DNA of 6,905 bases from an uncultured Collinsella sp. GTDB taxonomy: Bacteria; Actinomycetota; Coriobacteriia; Coriobacteriales; Coriobacteriaceae. Location of the stretch: NCBI GenBank assembly GCA_902494815.1, contig CABUVB010000099.1:1-6905 (forward strand). The letters run 5' to 3'. The stretch's first letter is position 1; each line of letters opens with the position of its first letter. The notes under the pieces are model-generated. The model made no database searches, was not told where the DNA came from, and worked only from the letters and a program-made list of their open reading frames with translations. Below are positions 1 to 5,216 of the stretch, one piece after another. Both the position numbers and the translations under genes were made by a program.

Positions 1-799
1 GATTGCCGTCGGCATTGACGCCGCGACGGTAGGCGTTGTCGATCGCGGGCTGCCCCTCAACAACCATCTGGACCAGCATGCAGATACCCTGCAAGATGTC
101 GACCGGCTCAAATCCCGTTGCCACGCCTGGAGTCTTAAACTCGTCGACCAAAAAGCCAAAGGGGGCCAAGCCCGTGATGGTGGCGACGTGGCCCGGCAGG
201 ATAAAGCCGTCGATGGCGGTCTCGGGGTCGTTGGCGATGGCGCGCAACGCCGGCGGCGTGGTCTTGTGGGCGCAATAGACCGAGAAATTCAAAAGCCCGC
301 GCGCCTCGGCCTCCAAGATGGCGGCGGCGATGGTGGGCGTCGTAGTCTCAAAGCCCACGCCCATAAAAATGACCGGGCGATCGGGGTTTTGCTCGGCAAT
401 GTCGAGCGCGTCGAGCGGGGAATAGACGATGCGGATGTCGCGTCCTGCCGCCTTTTGCGCAGCGAGCGAGGTGGATGATCCGGGCACGCGCATCATGTCG
501 CCAAAGGTGGTGATGATGGCGCCGTCTATGTTGGCGAGCGCGATTGCGTGGTCGATGTCGCGGTTGGCGGTGACGCAGACGGGGCAGCCCGGGCCGCTCA
601 GCAGCTTGAGCCCTGCCGGCATAATGGAGCGAAAGCCATAGCGCCCGATGCTCACAGTATGCGTGCCGCAGACTTCCATAAGGTTGATGGCGCGGTCGCC
701 GACAAGCTCATGAATGCGCTCGATGAGCTCGCGAGCCAGCTTGGGATCGCGGAATGCCGAGAAGTCGATACCGGAGCGCGCCGGCTGCTCGGCCGCCAC
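1..799 (-). CDS. hypD: HypD, hydrogenase maturation Fe-S protein (3' end cut off by window edge)
   Basis: HypD acts with HypC as the cytoplasmic scaffold on which the Fe(CN)2CO group of NiFe hydrogenases is built. The visible part is 266 codons starting with GTG and has the family's cysteine motifs in order: MEVCGTHT (Cys44) and GPGCPVCVT (Cys72 and Cys75), followed by GFETTTP and ILPGHVATI. These match the conserved redox and iron-binding motifs of the family. The C-terminal part, which in known HypD carries the cysteines of the 4Fe-4S cluster, lies beyond position 1; roughly 100 residues are missing compared with the usual 350-380. The GTG start is chosen because it overlaps the hypC stop by one base (TAGTG) and has a GAGG about 7 nt upstream. 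No in-frame ATG lies before the first conserved block. The family call is very secure; the exact start is well supported. Confidence 0.96.
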   Translation of the reverse strand, partial: MAAEQPARSGIDFSAFRDPKLARELIERIHELVGDRAINLMEVCGTHTVSIGRYGFRSIMPAGLKLLSGPGCPVCVTANRDIDHAIALANIDGAIITTFGDMMRVPGSSTSLAAQKAAGRDIRIVYSPLDALDIAEQNPDRPVIFMGVGFETTTPTIAAAILEAEARGLLNFSVYCAHKTTPPALRAIANDPETAIDGFILPGHVATITGLAPFGFLVDEFKTPGVATGFEPVDILQGICMLVQMVVEGQPAIDNAYRRGVNADGN

Positions 800-1059
800 T
801 AGTATGCCTCGGCCGGGTTGGTGGCAAGCTGGTCTTCTTCGACCAGCTCGGACATGGCATTAACAAGCTCGAGCGTTTCCTGTGCTTCCTGCTCGTCGAC
901 AATTTGGATGCCAAAGCCGGCGTGTACGAGAATATAGTCGCCAACCTGCGCCGTCGGCACGAGTCGCAGCGACACGGGGCGCTCGATGCCCATCATGTCG
1001 ACGGTGGCCTTGAGGTCGTCGTCGCGTTTGACTACTTTACCGGGAACGGCAAGGCACAT
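799..1059 (-). CDS. hypC: HypC, hydrogenase maturation chaperone (HypC/HybG/HupF family)
   Basis: This small cytoplasmic chaperone binds HypD and carries the Fe(CN)2CO unit to the hydrogenase large-subunit precursor. The 86-residue product starts MCLAVPGKV, the family signature: Cys2, exposed after Met removal, is the residue that contacts iron and the target. The family's second block follows as VGDYILVHAGFGIQIVDEQEA (split here as VGDYILVHAGF and GIQIVDEQEA) at about residues 39-59. Length is normal. The ATG is preceded by AAGGGGAAC, a good ribosome binding site. The gene sits 131 bp downstream of hypF and its stop shares one base with the hypD GTG start, so hypC and hypD are probably translated together. 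E. coli has a paralogue, HybG; only one family member is seen here, so the general name HypC is used. Confidence 0.96.
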   Translation of the reverse strand: MCLAVPGKVVKRDDDLKATVDMMGIERPVSLRLVPTAQVGDYILVHAGFGIQIVDEQEAQETLELVNAMSELVEEDQLATNPAEAY

Positions 1060-1105
1060 ATTGTTCCCCTTTTATACGCTTTGCGCTGGACGGGCGCTCA
1101 ATAAT

Positions 1106-1119
1106 CCATCAGTTGATGG
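1106..1119. repeat. Short palindrome in the hypF-hypC spacer
   Basis: CCATCA-GT-TGATGG is a perfect 6-bp inverted repeat with a 2-bp centre, inside the 131-bp gap between hypF and hypC. GCGCT at 1094-1098 and AGCGC at 1121-1125 could form an outer stem, although the spacing is asymmetric. There is no T-run, so it does not look like a terminator. It could be an operator half-site pair, an RNA processing structure, or chance. Confidence 0.3.
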
Positions 1120-1190
1120 TAGCGCTCGCGGGGTTCGCGGGCAAACGCGTTACGCCTGTGAGACGGCTGGGCGCGGCGTGCGAGGGCGAG

Positions 1191-3659
1191 CTACTGTGAT
1201 GCAATCTGCGCAAGACGAGCGCTTGCGACCGCCGCCTGACCGTAGGCGATGCAGCCGTCATTGACGGGTACGGTGTGGGGGACAAGGACAGTAAGGCCTG
1301 CGCTTTTGAGCTCGCGGGCGAGGAGCTGAAGCAGAAGTCGGTTCATGAACACGCCGCCCGAGAGCGCGACGGTGTCGATGCCCTCGTGCACGCAGATATC
1401 GCTGGCGATGCGCGCCGAGGAGCGCGCGACGGCGACATGGAAGTCGAGTGCGAGCCTGTTAGCGGGCGCTCCGGCTTCAATTCCTCCCAAAAGTGCCTCA
1501 AAGAGTGCTTTCTGGTCCAGAACATAGGGGCCGTCCAGCCACGATGGGCCAGATGCGAAATAGCCGGCGTTGTCGTCGGGAAAATGGGCGATTTCGTTGT
1601 CGAGCGCGCGCCAGGCGGCAGCCTCAAGCTCGATGGCGGGTTCGCCCTCGTAGGTTGCCTTGTCGCAGATGCCCAGAATTGCTGCCGCGGCATCAAAGAG
1701 ACGCCCCATGCTGCTGGTACGCGGGCTGTTGATGCCGCGCTCGATCATGGTGGCTGTCACGCTGCGCGTTTGCTCGTCGAGGCTGTCCAAAAGCCGAGCG
1801 GCGCCTGGGTGCTCGAGCAGGCCGAGCTCACTGAGCAGGGCAAAGGCGTTGCGGCGGGCGTCGCGCACGGAGGCTGCCCCGCCGGGGAGCGCCCAGGTGC
1901 GCAAATGCGCGGCGCGCTCAAAGCCGCCAAGGCTGGCAACAAGAAACTCGCCGCCCCAAATGGTCCCATCGGTGCCGGCGCCGGTGCCGTCAAAGGCGAT
2001 GCCAAGGACACGCGCGTCGGTTGTAAGCTGGCCCGCGGCGATGGCCTCGGCCATTACGCTCGCGATATGCGCATGATGGTGCTGCACCTCGACGAGCGGC
2101 AGATTGCATTTTCGCGCCTGCTCGCGCGCCCACTGGCCCGATAGATAGCTGGGGTGCACATCGCAGGCCAAGGCGGCGGGCGCCAAGTCAAAGAGATCTT
2201 CCAAGCGCGTGCGCGCGGCGTTCCAGGCATCGAAGGTCCCGCCGTTTTCAACATCGCCGATATGCTGCGACACAAAACAGGTCGCCTCGCCGTTCGTCCC
2301 TTCACGCGTGAGCGCAATCGTGGCCTTTTGTTGTGGCCCGCAGGCGAGCACGTAGGACGGAGCGCCGTCGAGCGCCGGCAACGGCAGCGGCTGGGGTGCA
2401 TATCCGCGAGCGCGGCGAACGGGCATAGCGGCGCCGTTAACCACGCGCACCACGGAATCGTCATAGCGCGAGAGAATCGCGCGATCGTTGCCGAGCAGCG
2501 CGTCGGCGATGCCGGCGGCAACGAGGTGTTCCCAGGCAAGGTCGTCGTCGGTCTCGATGGGTTCTTCGCTCAGGTTTCCACTGGTCATGACGAGCGCGTG
2601 CATACCGTGCGACGCGGCAGCTGCAAGCAGAAGATGCTGAAGCGGGGTGTAGGGGAGCATAACGCCAAGTTCAGGCAGGTCGTGCGCGACGGACGGTGCG
2701 AGTATGAGGGCGTCGGGGGAGCCGCCGCTCTCGCAAACAGCACGTCGGCGCAGCAGCACAATGGGGCGAATGCTGCCGGTGAGAAGCTCGCGCTCAGCGT
2801 CGTCGATATGGCACAGGCGTCCGGCATCGGCAAGACTGCGCACCATGACGGCAAGCGGCTTATTGCTGCGACGCTTGCGACGGCGCAGCTCGGCCACCGC
2901 CTGCTCGTTGGAGGCGTCGCATGCCAAGTGAAATCCGCCCAGTCCCTTGATAGCGACGATACCGCCGTTGGCCAGCAGCTCAACACAGCGGTCGATAATG
3001 GCGTCGCTGGCCTCGCGTGTGGTGCCGACGGCCGGTGTCGCGGACGAATTCCCGCACACATCGCCGTTCACAGCCTCGCGCCACGTAATATGCGGCCCGC
3101 AATCAAAGCAGGCATCGGGTTGCGCGTGAAAACGCCGGTCGAGTGGGTCGGCATACTCCGCGGCGCACTTGGGACACATGGGAAAACAATCCATCGACGT
3201 GGCCGCTCGGTCATAAGGCAGCGATCGGATGATGGTAAAGCGTGGGCCGCAGTTAGTGCAGTTGATAAAGGGGTAGTGATAGCGTCGGTCGGCGGGATCG
3301 AACAACTCGCGCAGGCAATCGTCACAGGTGGCGATATCGGGTGAGACAAGTGTGGTGTGCGCGGTCTGGTCCTGCGATGCTACGATGCGAAAACCCTGTT
3401 CATTGGCGGTATCCCAGCCGTTGGCTGCTAGGTCCACAACCTCGACATACTCTACGCGGGCTGCCGCAGGCGCATGCTCAGAAAGCGCGGCAACAAAAGC
3501 ATCGAGCGCATCGGCCGGAGCGTGCGCCTCGATATGCACGCCGTCGCCCGCATTGAGCACCCATCCGCAAATGCCATGCGCCATGGCCTCGCGATACACA
3601 AACGGTCGCATGCCAACGCCCTGCACAATGCCCGTCACATGAATATGCACATGCCGCAT
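1191..3659 (-). CDS. hypF: HypF, carbamoyltransferase of hydrogenase cyanide-ligand synthesis
   Basis: HypF transfers a carbamoyl group from carbamoyl phosphate, through carbamoyl-AMP, to the C-terminal cysteine of HypE, giving the precursor of the active-site cyanide ligands. The 822-residue product shows all expected domains. An acylphosphatase domain spans about 1-90, with VQGVGMRPFV (Arg18) and Asn36 as catalytic residues. Two zinc-finger-like CX2C-X18-CX2C units use Cys112/115/134/137 and Cys162/165/184/187. A YrdC-like domain spans about 220-415 (KGLGGFHLACDA, KRRSNKPLAVMV, MTSGNLSEEPI). A Kae1/TobZ-like domain runs from about 435 to the end (VQHHHAH, FDGTGAGTDGTIWGGE, SMGRLFDA, ALSGGVFMN, VNDGCIAYGQ). 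The start is ATG at 3659 (MRHVHIH), which begins directly with the acylphosphatase strand and has GAGGGG 6 nt upstream. The open frame continues to 3809, but that extension runs through an inverted repeat and into nikR. It is somewhat longer than E. coli HypF, with a low-complexity stretch near residues 195-218. Confidence 0.97.
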   Translation of the reverse strand: MRHVHIHVTGIVQGVGMRPFVYREAMAHGICGWVLNAGDGVHIEAHAPADALDAFVAALSEHAPAAARVEYVEVVDLAANGWDTANEQGFRIVASQDQTAHTTLVSPDIATCDDCLRELFDPADRRYHYPFINCTNCGPRFTIIRSLPYDRAATSMDCFPMCPKCAAEYADPLDRRFHAQPDACFDCGPHITWREAVNGDVCGNSSATPAVGTTREASDAIIDRCVELLANGGIVAIKGLGGFHLACDASNEQAVAELRRRKRRSNKPLAVMVRSLADAGRLCHIDDAERELLTGSIRPIVLLRRRAVCESGGSPDALILAPSVAHDLPELGVMLPYTPLQHLLLAAAASHGMHALVMTSGNLSEEPIETDDDLAWEHLVAAGIADALLGNDRAILSRYDDSVVRVVNGAAMPVRRARGYAPQPLPLPALDGAPSYVLACGPQQKATIALTREGTNGEATCFVSQHIGDVENGGTFDAWNAARTRLEDLFDLAPAALACDVHPSYLSGQWAREQARKCNLPLVEVQHHHAHIASVMAEAIAAGQLTTDARVLGIAFDGTGAGTDGTIWGGEFLVASLGGFERAAHLRTWALPGGAASVRDARRNAFALLSELGLLEHPGAARLLDSLDEQTRSVTATMIERGINSPRTSSMGRLFDAAAAILGICDKATYEGEPAIELEAAAWRALDNEIAHFPDDNAGYFASGPSWLDGPYVLDQKALFEALLGGIEAGAPANRLALDFHVAVARSSARIASDICVHEGIDTVALSGGVFMNRLLLQLLARELKSAGLTVLVPHTVPVNDGCIAYGQAAVASARLAQIASQ

Positions 3660-3665
3660 GCGACA

Positions 3666-3671
3666 CCCCTC
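3666..3671 (-). promoter_or_regulatory. Ribosome binding site of hypF
   Basis: GAGGGG on the minus strand, 6 nt before the ATG at 3659. It decides the hypF start in favour of MRHVHIH over the longer open frame, and it sits just downstream of the long hairpin. Confidence 0.8.
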
Positions 3672-3682
3672 ATCAAAACCGA

Positions 3683-3752
3683 CCAAAAAAGGACAGGTTT
3701 GTTTTGGTAGGTAAAACGCTAAACCTGCCAAAACAAACCTGTCCCTTTTTGG
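3683..3752. repeat. Long inverted repeat (29-bp arms) between nikR and hypF; terminator-like hairpin
   Basis: Arms 3683-3711 and 3724-3752 are complementary at 27 of 29 positions and enclose a 12-bp loop. On either strand the RNA would form a GGACAGG...CCTGTCC stem flanked by an A-run before and a T-run of 5-6 after, the pattern of a bidirectional intrinsic terminator. Read leftward it follows nikR, but its end is only 23 nt before the hypF ATG and 11 nt before the hypF ribosome binding site. It therefore also lies in the hypF leader, with no room for a promoter in between. It may be a nikR terminator, an attenuator of hypF, or a dispersed palindromic repeat copied into the gap. Confidence 0.85.
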
Positions 3753-3762
3753 CAGGTGCGCT

Positions 3763-3776
3763 GCGGGAAATCCCGC
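3763..3776. repeat. Small hairpin touching the nikR stop codon
   Basis: GCGGGA-AA-TCCCGC is a perfect 6-bp inverted repeat with a 2-bp centre. Its last base is the final base of the nikR stop codon, and the long inverted repeat starts 10 bp further on. There is no T-run, so it is not a terminator alone; it could stabilise the 3' end of a nikR message or be fortuitous. Confidence 0.35.
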
Positions 3777-4288
3777 TACAGCCCCAGGCTCTGCTTGGTG
3801 GCGGCGCACGTGAGCTCGCCGTGCTTAACGCCGCGCAGGCCCAGCAGGCGATCGGCTAGTTCGTAGACGCGCTCGCCGCGACCCTTGAGCGCAAGAATCT
3901 CCAAGCAGTTGTGGTGATCCAGATGCACGTGCATGGTCGATACGATCTCGTCGGTGTAGTCGTGCTGCACCTCGTCCAGGCGGCGCGTCAGGTCGCCGGT
4001 ATGGTGGTCGTAGATCATGGTGAGCGACCCGATAACATGCTCATCGGGCGTGCGCATCTGCTCTTTGGCGATCGAGGCGCGAATCAGGTCGCGCACGGCC
4101 TCGGATCGGTTGGCCACGTCGCCGCGGCGCGCGATCTGTTCGTCAAAACGGCGCAGCAGGTCGTCGGGTGCGGTAACCGAAAAACGGACCAGCTCGGAGC
4201 CGGAGCCACTACAGTGGCAGCCCGCGTCGCCGTCCGCCCCGTGCGGGTGCTCGTGCTCGTACCCGCAGCCGTGCTCGTGTTCGGCCAC
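3776..4288 (-). CDS. nikR: NikR-family nickel-responsive regulator with His/Cys-rich N-terminal tail
   Basis: NikR is a homotetrameric ribbon-helix-helix DNA-binding protein that senses Ni2+ and controls nickel uptake and nickel-enzyme genes. The 170-residue product has the ribbon-helix-helix domain at about 33-73 (VRFSVTAPDDLL, NRSEAVRDLIR) and the ACT-like metal-binding domain at about 84-165. Aligned with E. coli NikR, the four high-affinity nickel ligands are all present with identical spacing: His109, His120, His122 and Cys128 (E. coli His76, His87, His89 and Cys95). The oddity is a tail of about 30 residues before the DNA-binding strand, with six His and three Cys (HEHGCGYEHEHPHG, then CHC), absent from E. 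coli NikR. The GTG start is forced: the only codons between the upstream in-frame stop and it are not starts, and no ATG follows before the DNA-binding strand. The Shine-Dalgarno is weak; the start lies 1 nt after the stop of the upstream small gene, so translation is probably coupled. Confidence 0.94.
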   Translation of the reverse strand: MAEHEHGCGYEHEHPHGADGDAGCHCSGSGSELVRFSVTAPDDLLRRFDEQIARRGDVANRSEAVRDLIRASIAKEQMRTPDEHVIGSLTMIYDHHTGDLTRRLDEVQHDYTDEIVSTMHVHLDHHNCLEILALKGRGERVYELADRLLGLRGVKHGELTCAATKQSLGL

Positions 4289-4289
4289 C

Positions 4290-4538
4290 TTACACCAGCT
4301 TCACGGAGCCGACGGAGTTGTGGTCGGCCTCGATGGCTTCCTCGTAGCCCCCGAGTGCGTCGTGGGCCTCGTGCAGCGCGGCCATGGCGGCCTCGAGCTT
4401 GGCGCCGATGCGCTCCATGTCAAAATTCTCGGTCGCATGCAGCAGCTGATGGCTCCACTCGTGAGCGAGCTCGATGGTGTCGTCGACCTGCTTGACGCTC
4501 ATGGCAAGCTGGCTCATGTTCATTCCAACATCATGCAT
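4290..4538 (-). CDS. Small helical protein of unknown function, coupled to nikR
   Basis: I do not recognise a family. The 82-residue product (starting MHDVGMNMSQ) is acidic, has no signal peptide, membrane segment or cysteine, and looks almost wholly alpha-helical: about residues 7-37 and 41-72 could form an antiparallel helical pair. His26, His30 and His34 lie at i, i+4, i+8 on one face of the first helix with Glu23 and Glu27 nearby, and His56 and His59 lie on the second, which could bind metal; this is inference. The gene is believable because of its strong AAGGAG site 8 nt before the ATG, its G/C-biased third positions and its stop 1 nt before the nikR GTG. That arrangement suggests a job linked to nickel sensing or hydrogenase maturation, for example as a NikR partner. 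There is no direct evidence for either. Confidence 0.75.
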   Translation of the reverse strand: MHDVGMNMSQLAMSVKQVDDTIELAHEWSHQLLHATENFDMERIGAKLEAAMAALHEAHDALGGYEEAIEADHNSVGSVKLV

Positions 4539-4577
4539 GGGAAATCTCCTTTTGTATGGGGCAGTTCAGTGGTTCAG

Positions 4578-4606
4578 ATTTTACTACGCCCGCTCTGCGC
4601 GCAGTT
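4578..4606 (-). promoter_or_regulatory. Possible promoter for the small gene and nikR
   Basis: On the minus strand TAAAAT (4583 down to 4578) could be a -10 box, giving a leader of about 33 nt. The -35 position holds no good match to TTGACA. The 10-bp palindrome CTGCGCGCAG (4595-4604) falls in the -35 region, and CTGAAC is repeated directly at 4572-4577 and 4564-4569. A promoter is expected here because the terminator at 4611-4648 separates this unit from the thioredoxin gene. No recognisable NikR operator dyad was seen. Confidence 0.3.
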
Positions 4607-4610
4607 GCAT

Positions 4611-4648
4611 AAGAAAACGGGTACGAGTCTGTGCGACCCGCACCCGTT
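4611..4648 (-). terminator. Intrinsic terminator of the thioredoxin gene
   Basis: On the minus strand a 14-bp stem (AACGGGTGCGGGTC with GACTCGTACCCGTT, including two G-U pairs) encloses a 5-nt loop, GCACA, and runs straight into TTCTT; together with the stem end this reads GTTTTCTT. It lies 112 bp beyond the trx stop and before the small-gene promoter. There is no T-run on the plus strand, so it acts leftward only. Confidence 0.85.
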
Positions 4649-4759
4649 CACTGGGGGCTGTTTGTGACTACCATACTATCCGTGGTTGCACTCGGTGCAT
4701 CCAGAAGTCCGGCGAGCGGTGCAAAAGCGCTCATAGACGGCGAGTAAGTAACAAGCGTA

Positions 4760-5080
4760 TTACAGATGCTTCTCCAGCAGCGCCTGCAGCCTCGCCTTGG
4801 GTAGAGCGCCAACTGAGCGGTCAATCTCCTCGCCGTTCTTAAACACAATCAGCGTGGGGATGCTCATGACGCCATACTTCATGGCCAGGTCCTGGTTGTC
4901 GTCGACGTTGCACTTGGCAACGGCGAGCTTGCCCGCCAGCTCATCGGCAACCTCGTCAACGATGGGCGAGAGGGATCGACAGGGCCCGCACCACGGTGCC
5001 CAAAAATCGACCAGCACGGGCAGGCTGTCGTTAACGATGGAATCGAAGTTCTCGGGGGTAATCTGATTAATGTCAGCCAT
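4760..5080 (-). CDS. trxA: Thioredoxin
   Basis: This is a cytoplasmic dithiol-disulfide oxidoreductase, normally reduced by thioredoxin reductase, which reduces disulfides in proteins such as ribonucleotide reductase and peroxiredoxins. The 106-residue product is the normal single-domain length. It has the active site WCGPC at residues 30-34 within VDFWAPWCGPC, the conserved cis-proline Pro75 in SIPT, and the closing VGALPKARL helix region. There is no signal peptide, so it is the cytoplasmic type. The ATG at 5080 (MADINQI) is chosen because GGAGG ends 5 nt upstream; the alternative in-frame ATG at 5092 would place the ribosome binding site inside the coding region. It stands alone, divergent from the gene at 5217 and followed by its own terminator. 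The symbol trxA is by similarity; other thioredoxin copies may exist in the genome. Confidence 0.95.
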   Translation of the reverse strand: MADINQITPENFDSIVNDSLPVLVDFWAPWCGPCRSLSPIVDEVADELAGKLAVAKCNVDDNQDLAMKYGVMSIPTLIVFKNGEEIDRSVGALPKARLQALLEKHL

Positions 5081-5098
5081 GGTGACCTCCATAATGCG

Positions 5099-5115
5099 AC
5101 GCGGCTCGGCCGCGT
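5099..5115 (-). repeat. Hairpin in the thioredoxin leader
   Basis: ACGCGGC-TCG-GCCGCGT is a perfect 7-bp inverted repeat with a 3-nt loop. In the trx message it would sit about 10 nt upstream of the GGAGG site. It could protect the 5' end or modulate initiation, or in DNA serve as an operator. It has no T-run. Confidence 0.45.
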
Positions 5116-5134
5116 AAAACTCAGTACGACCGTG

Positions 5135-5163
5135 CTTATACCCAGCCGCCCGCAAAGCAACCA
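5135..5163 (-). promoter_or_regulatory. Probable promoter of the thioredoxin gene
   Basis: The minus strand reads TATAAG (-10, 5140 down to 5135), preceded at 17 bp by TGGTTG (5163 down to 5158), a weak -35. The resulting leader would be about 48 nt and include the hairpin at 5099-5115. The -35 and spacer overlap the dyad at 5144-5176. Confidence 0.5.
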
Positions 5164-5176
5164 CTCGCGGGCGGCT
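5144..5176. repeat. Perfect 10-bp dyad between the divergent promoters
   Basis: AGCCGCCCGC (5144-5153) and GCGGGCGGCT (5167-5176) are exact reverse complements 13 bp apart. The dyad covers the spacer/-35 zone of both the leftward thioredoxin promoter and the rightward promoter at 5183. On the plus strand it is followed by CTTTTAT, so it resembles a terminator, but no plus-strand gene ends nearby. An operator for a shared regulator is the more natural reading; this is inference. Confidence 0.6.
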
Positions 5177-5182
5177 CTTTTA

Positions 5183-5188
5183 TATAAT
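5183..5188 (+). promoter_or_regulatory. -10 box of the gene at 5217
   Basis: There is a perfect TATAAT hexamer about 28 nt before the ATG at 5217, giving a leader of roughly 20 nt. The -35 position lacks a good match, which may mean activator dependence. Because this box overlaps the upstream in-frame ATG at 5187, it supports the later start. Confidence 0.6.
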
Positions 5189-5216
5189 GGTGGCCACGCA
5201 AACGATTGGAGAGCGC

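Noticed and set aside
1065..1073. TATAAAA as a promoter -10 for hypC
   Set aside because: It is so near the ATG that the transcript would lose the ribosome binding site, and there is no -35 match.
1275..2144. 289-codon plus-strand open frame
   Set aside because: It is antisense to the Kae1-like domain of hypF with no recognisable motif.
2154..3344. 396-codon plus-strand open frame
   Set aside because: It lies wholly antisense to the unmistakable hypF and shows no family motif; long antisense frames are common in GC-rich genes.
3660..3809. N-terminal extension of 50 codons on hypF
   Set aside because: It runs through the long inverted repeat and overlaps the end of nikR; the acylphosphatase domain starts at the ATG at 3659, which has its own ribosome binding site.
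4539..4610. NikR operator upstream of the small gene
   Set aside because: No dyad like the known GTATGA-N16-TCATAC or related NikR sites could be found; autoregulation cannot be claimed.
4648..4848. 66-codon minus-strand frame crossing the end of the thioredoxin gene
   Set aside because: It has no ribosome binding site, overlaps trx out of frame, and ends at the thioredoxin terminator.
5187..5216. Upstream ATG for the gene at 5217
   Set aside because: This ATG overlaps the TATAAT box and has no ribosome binding site, whereas the later ATG has GGAGA at proper distance.
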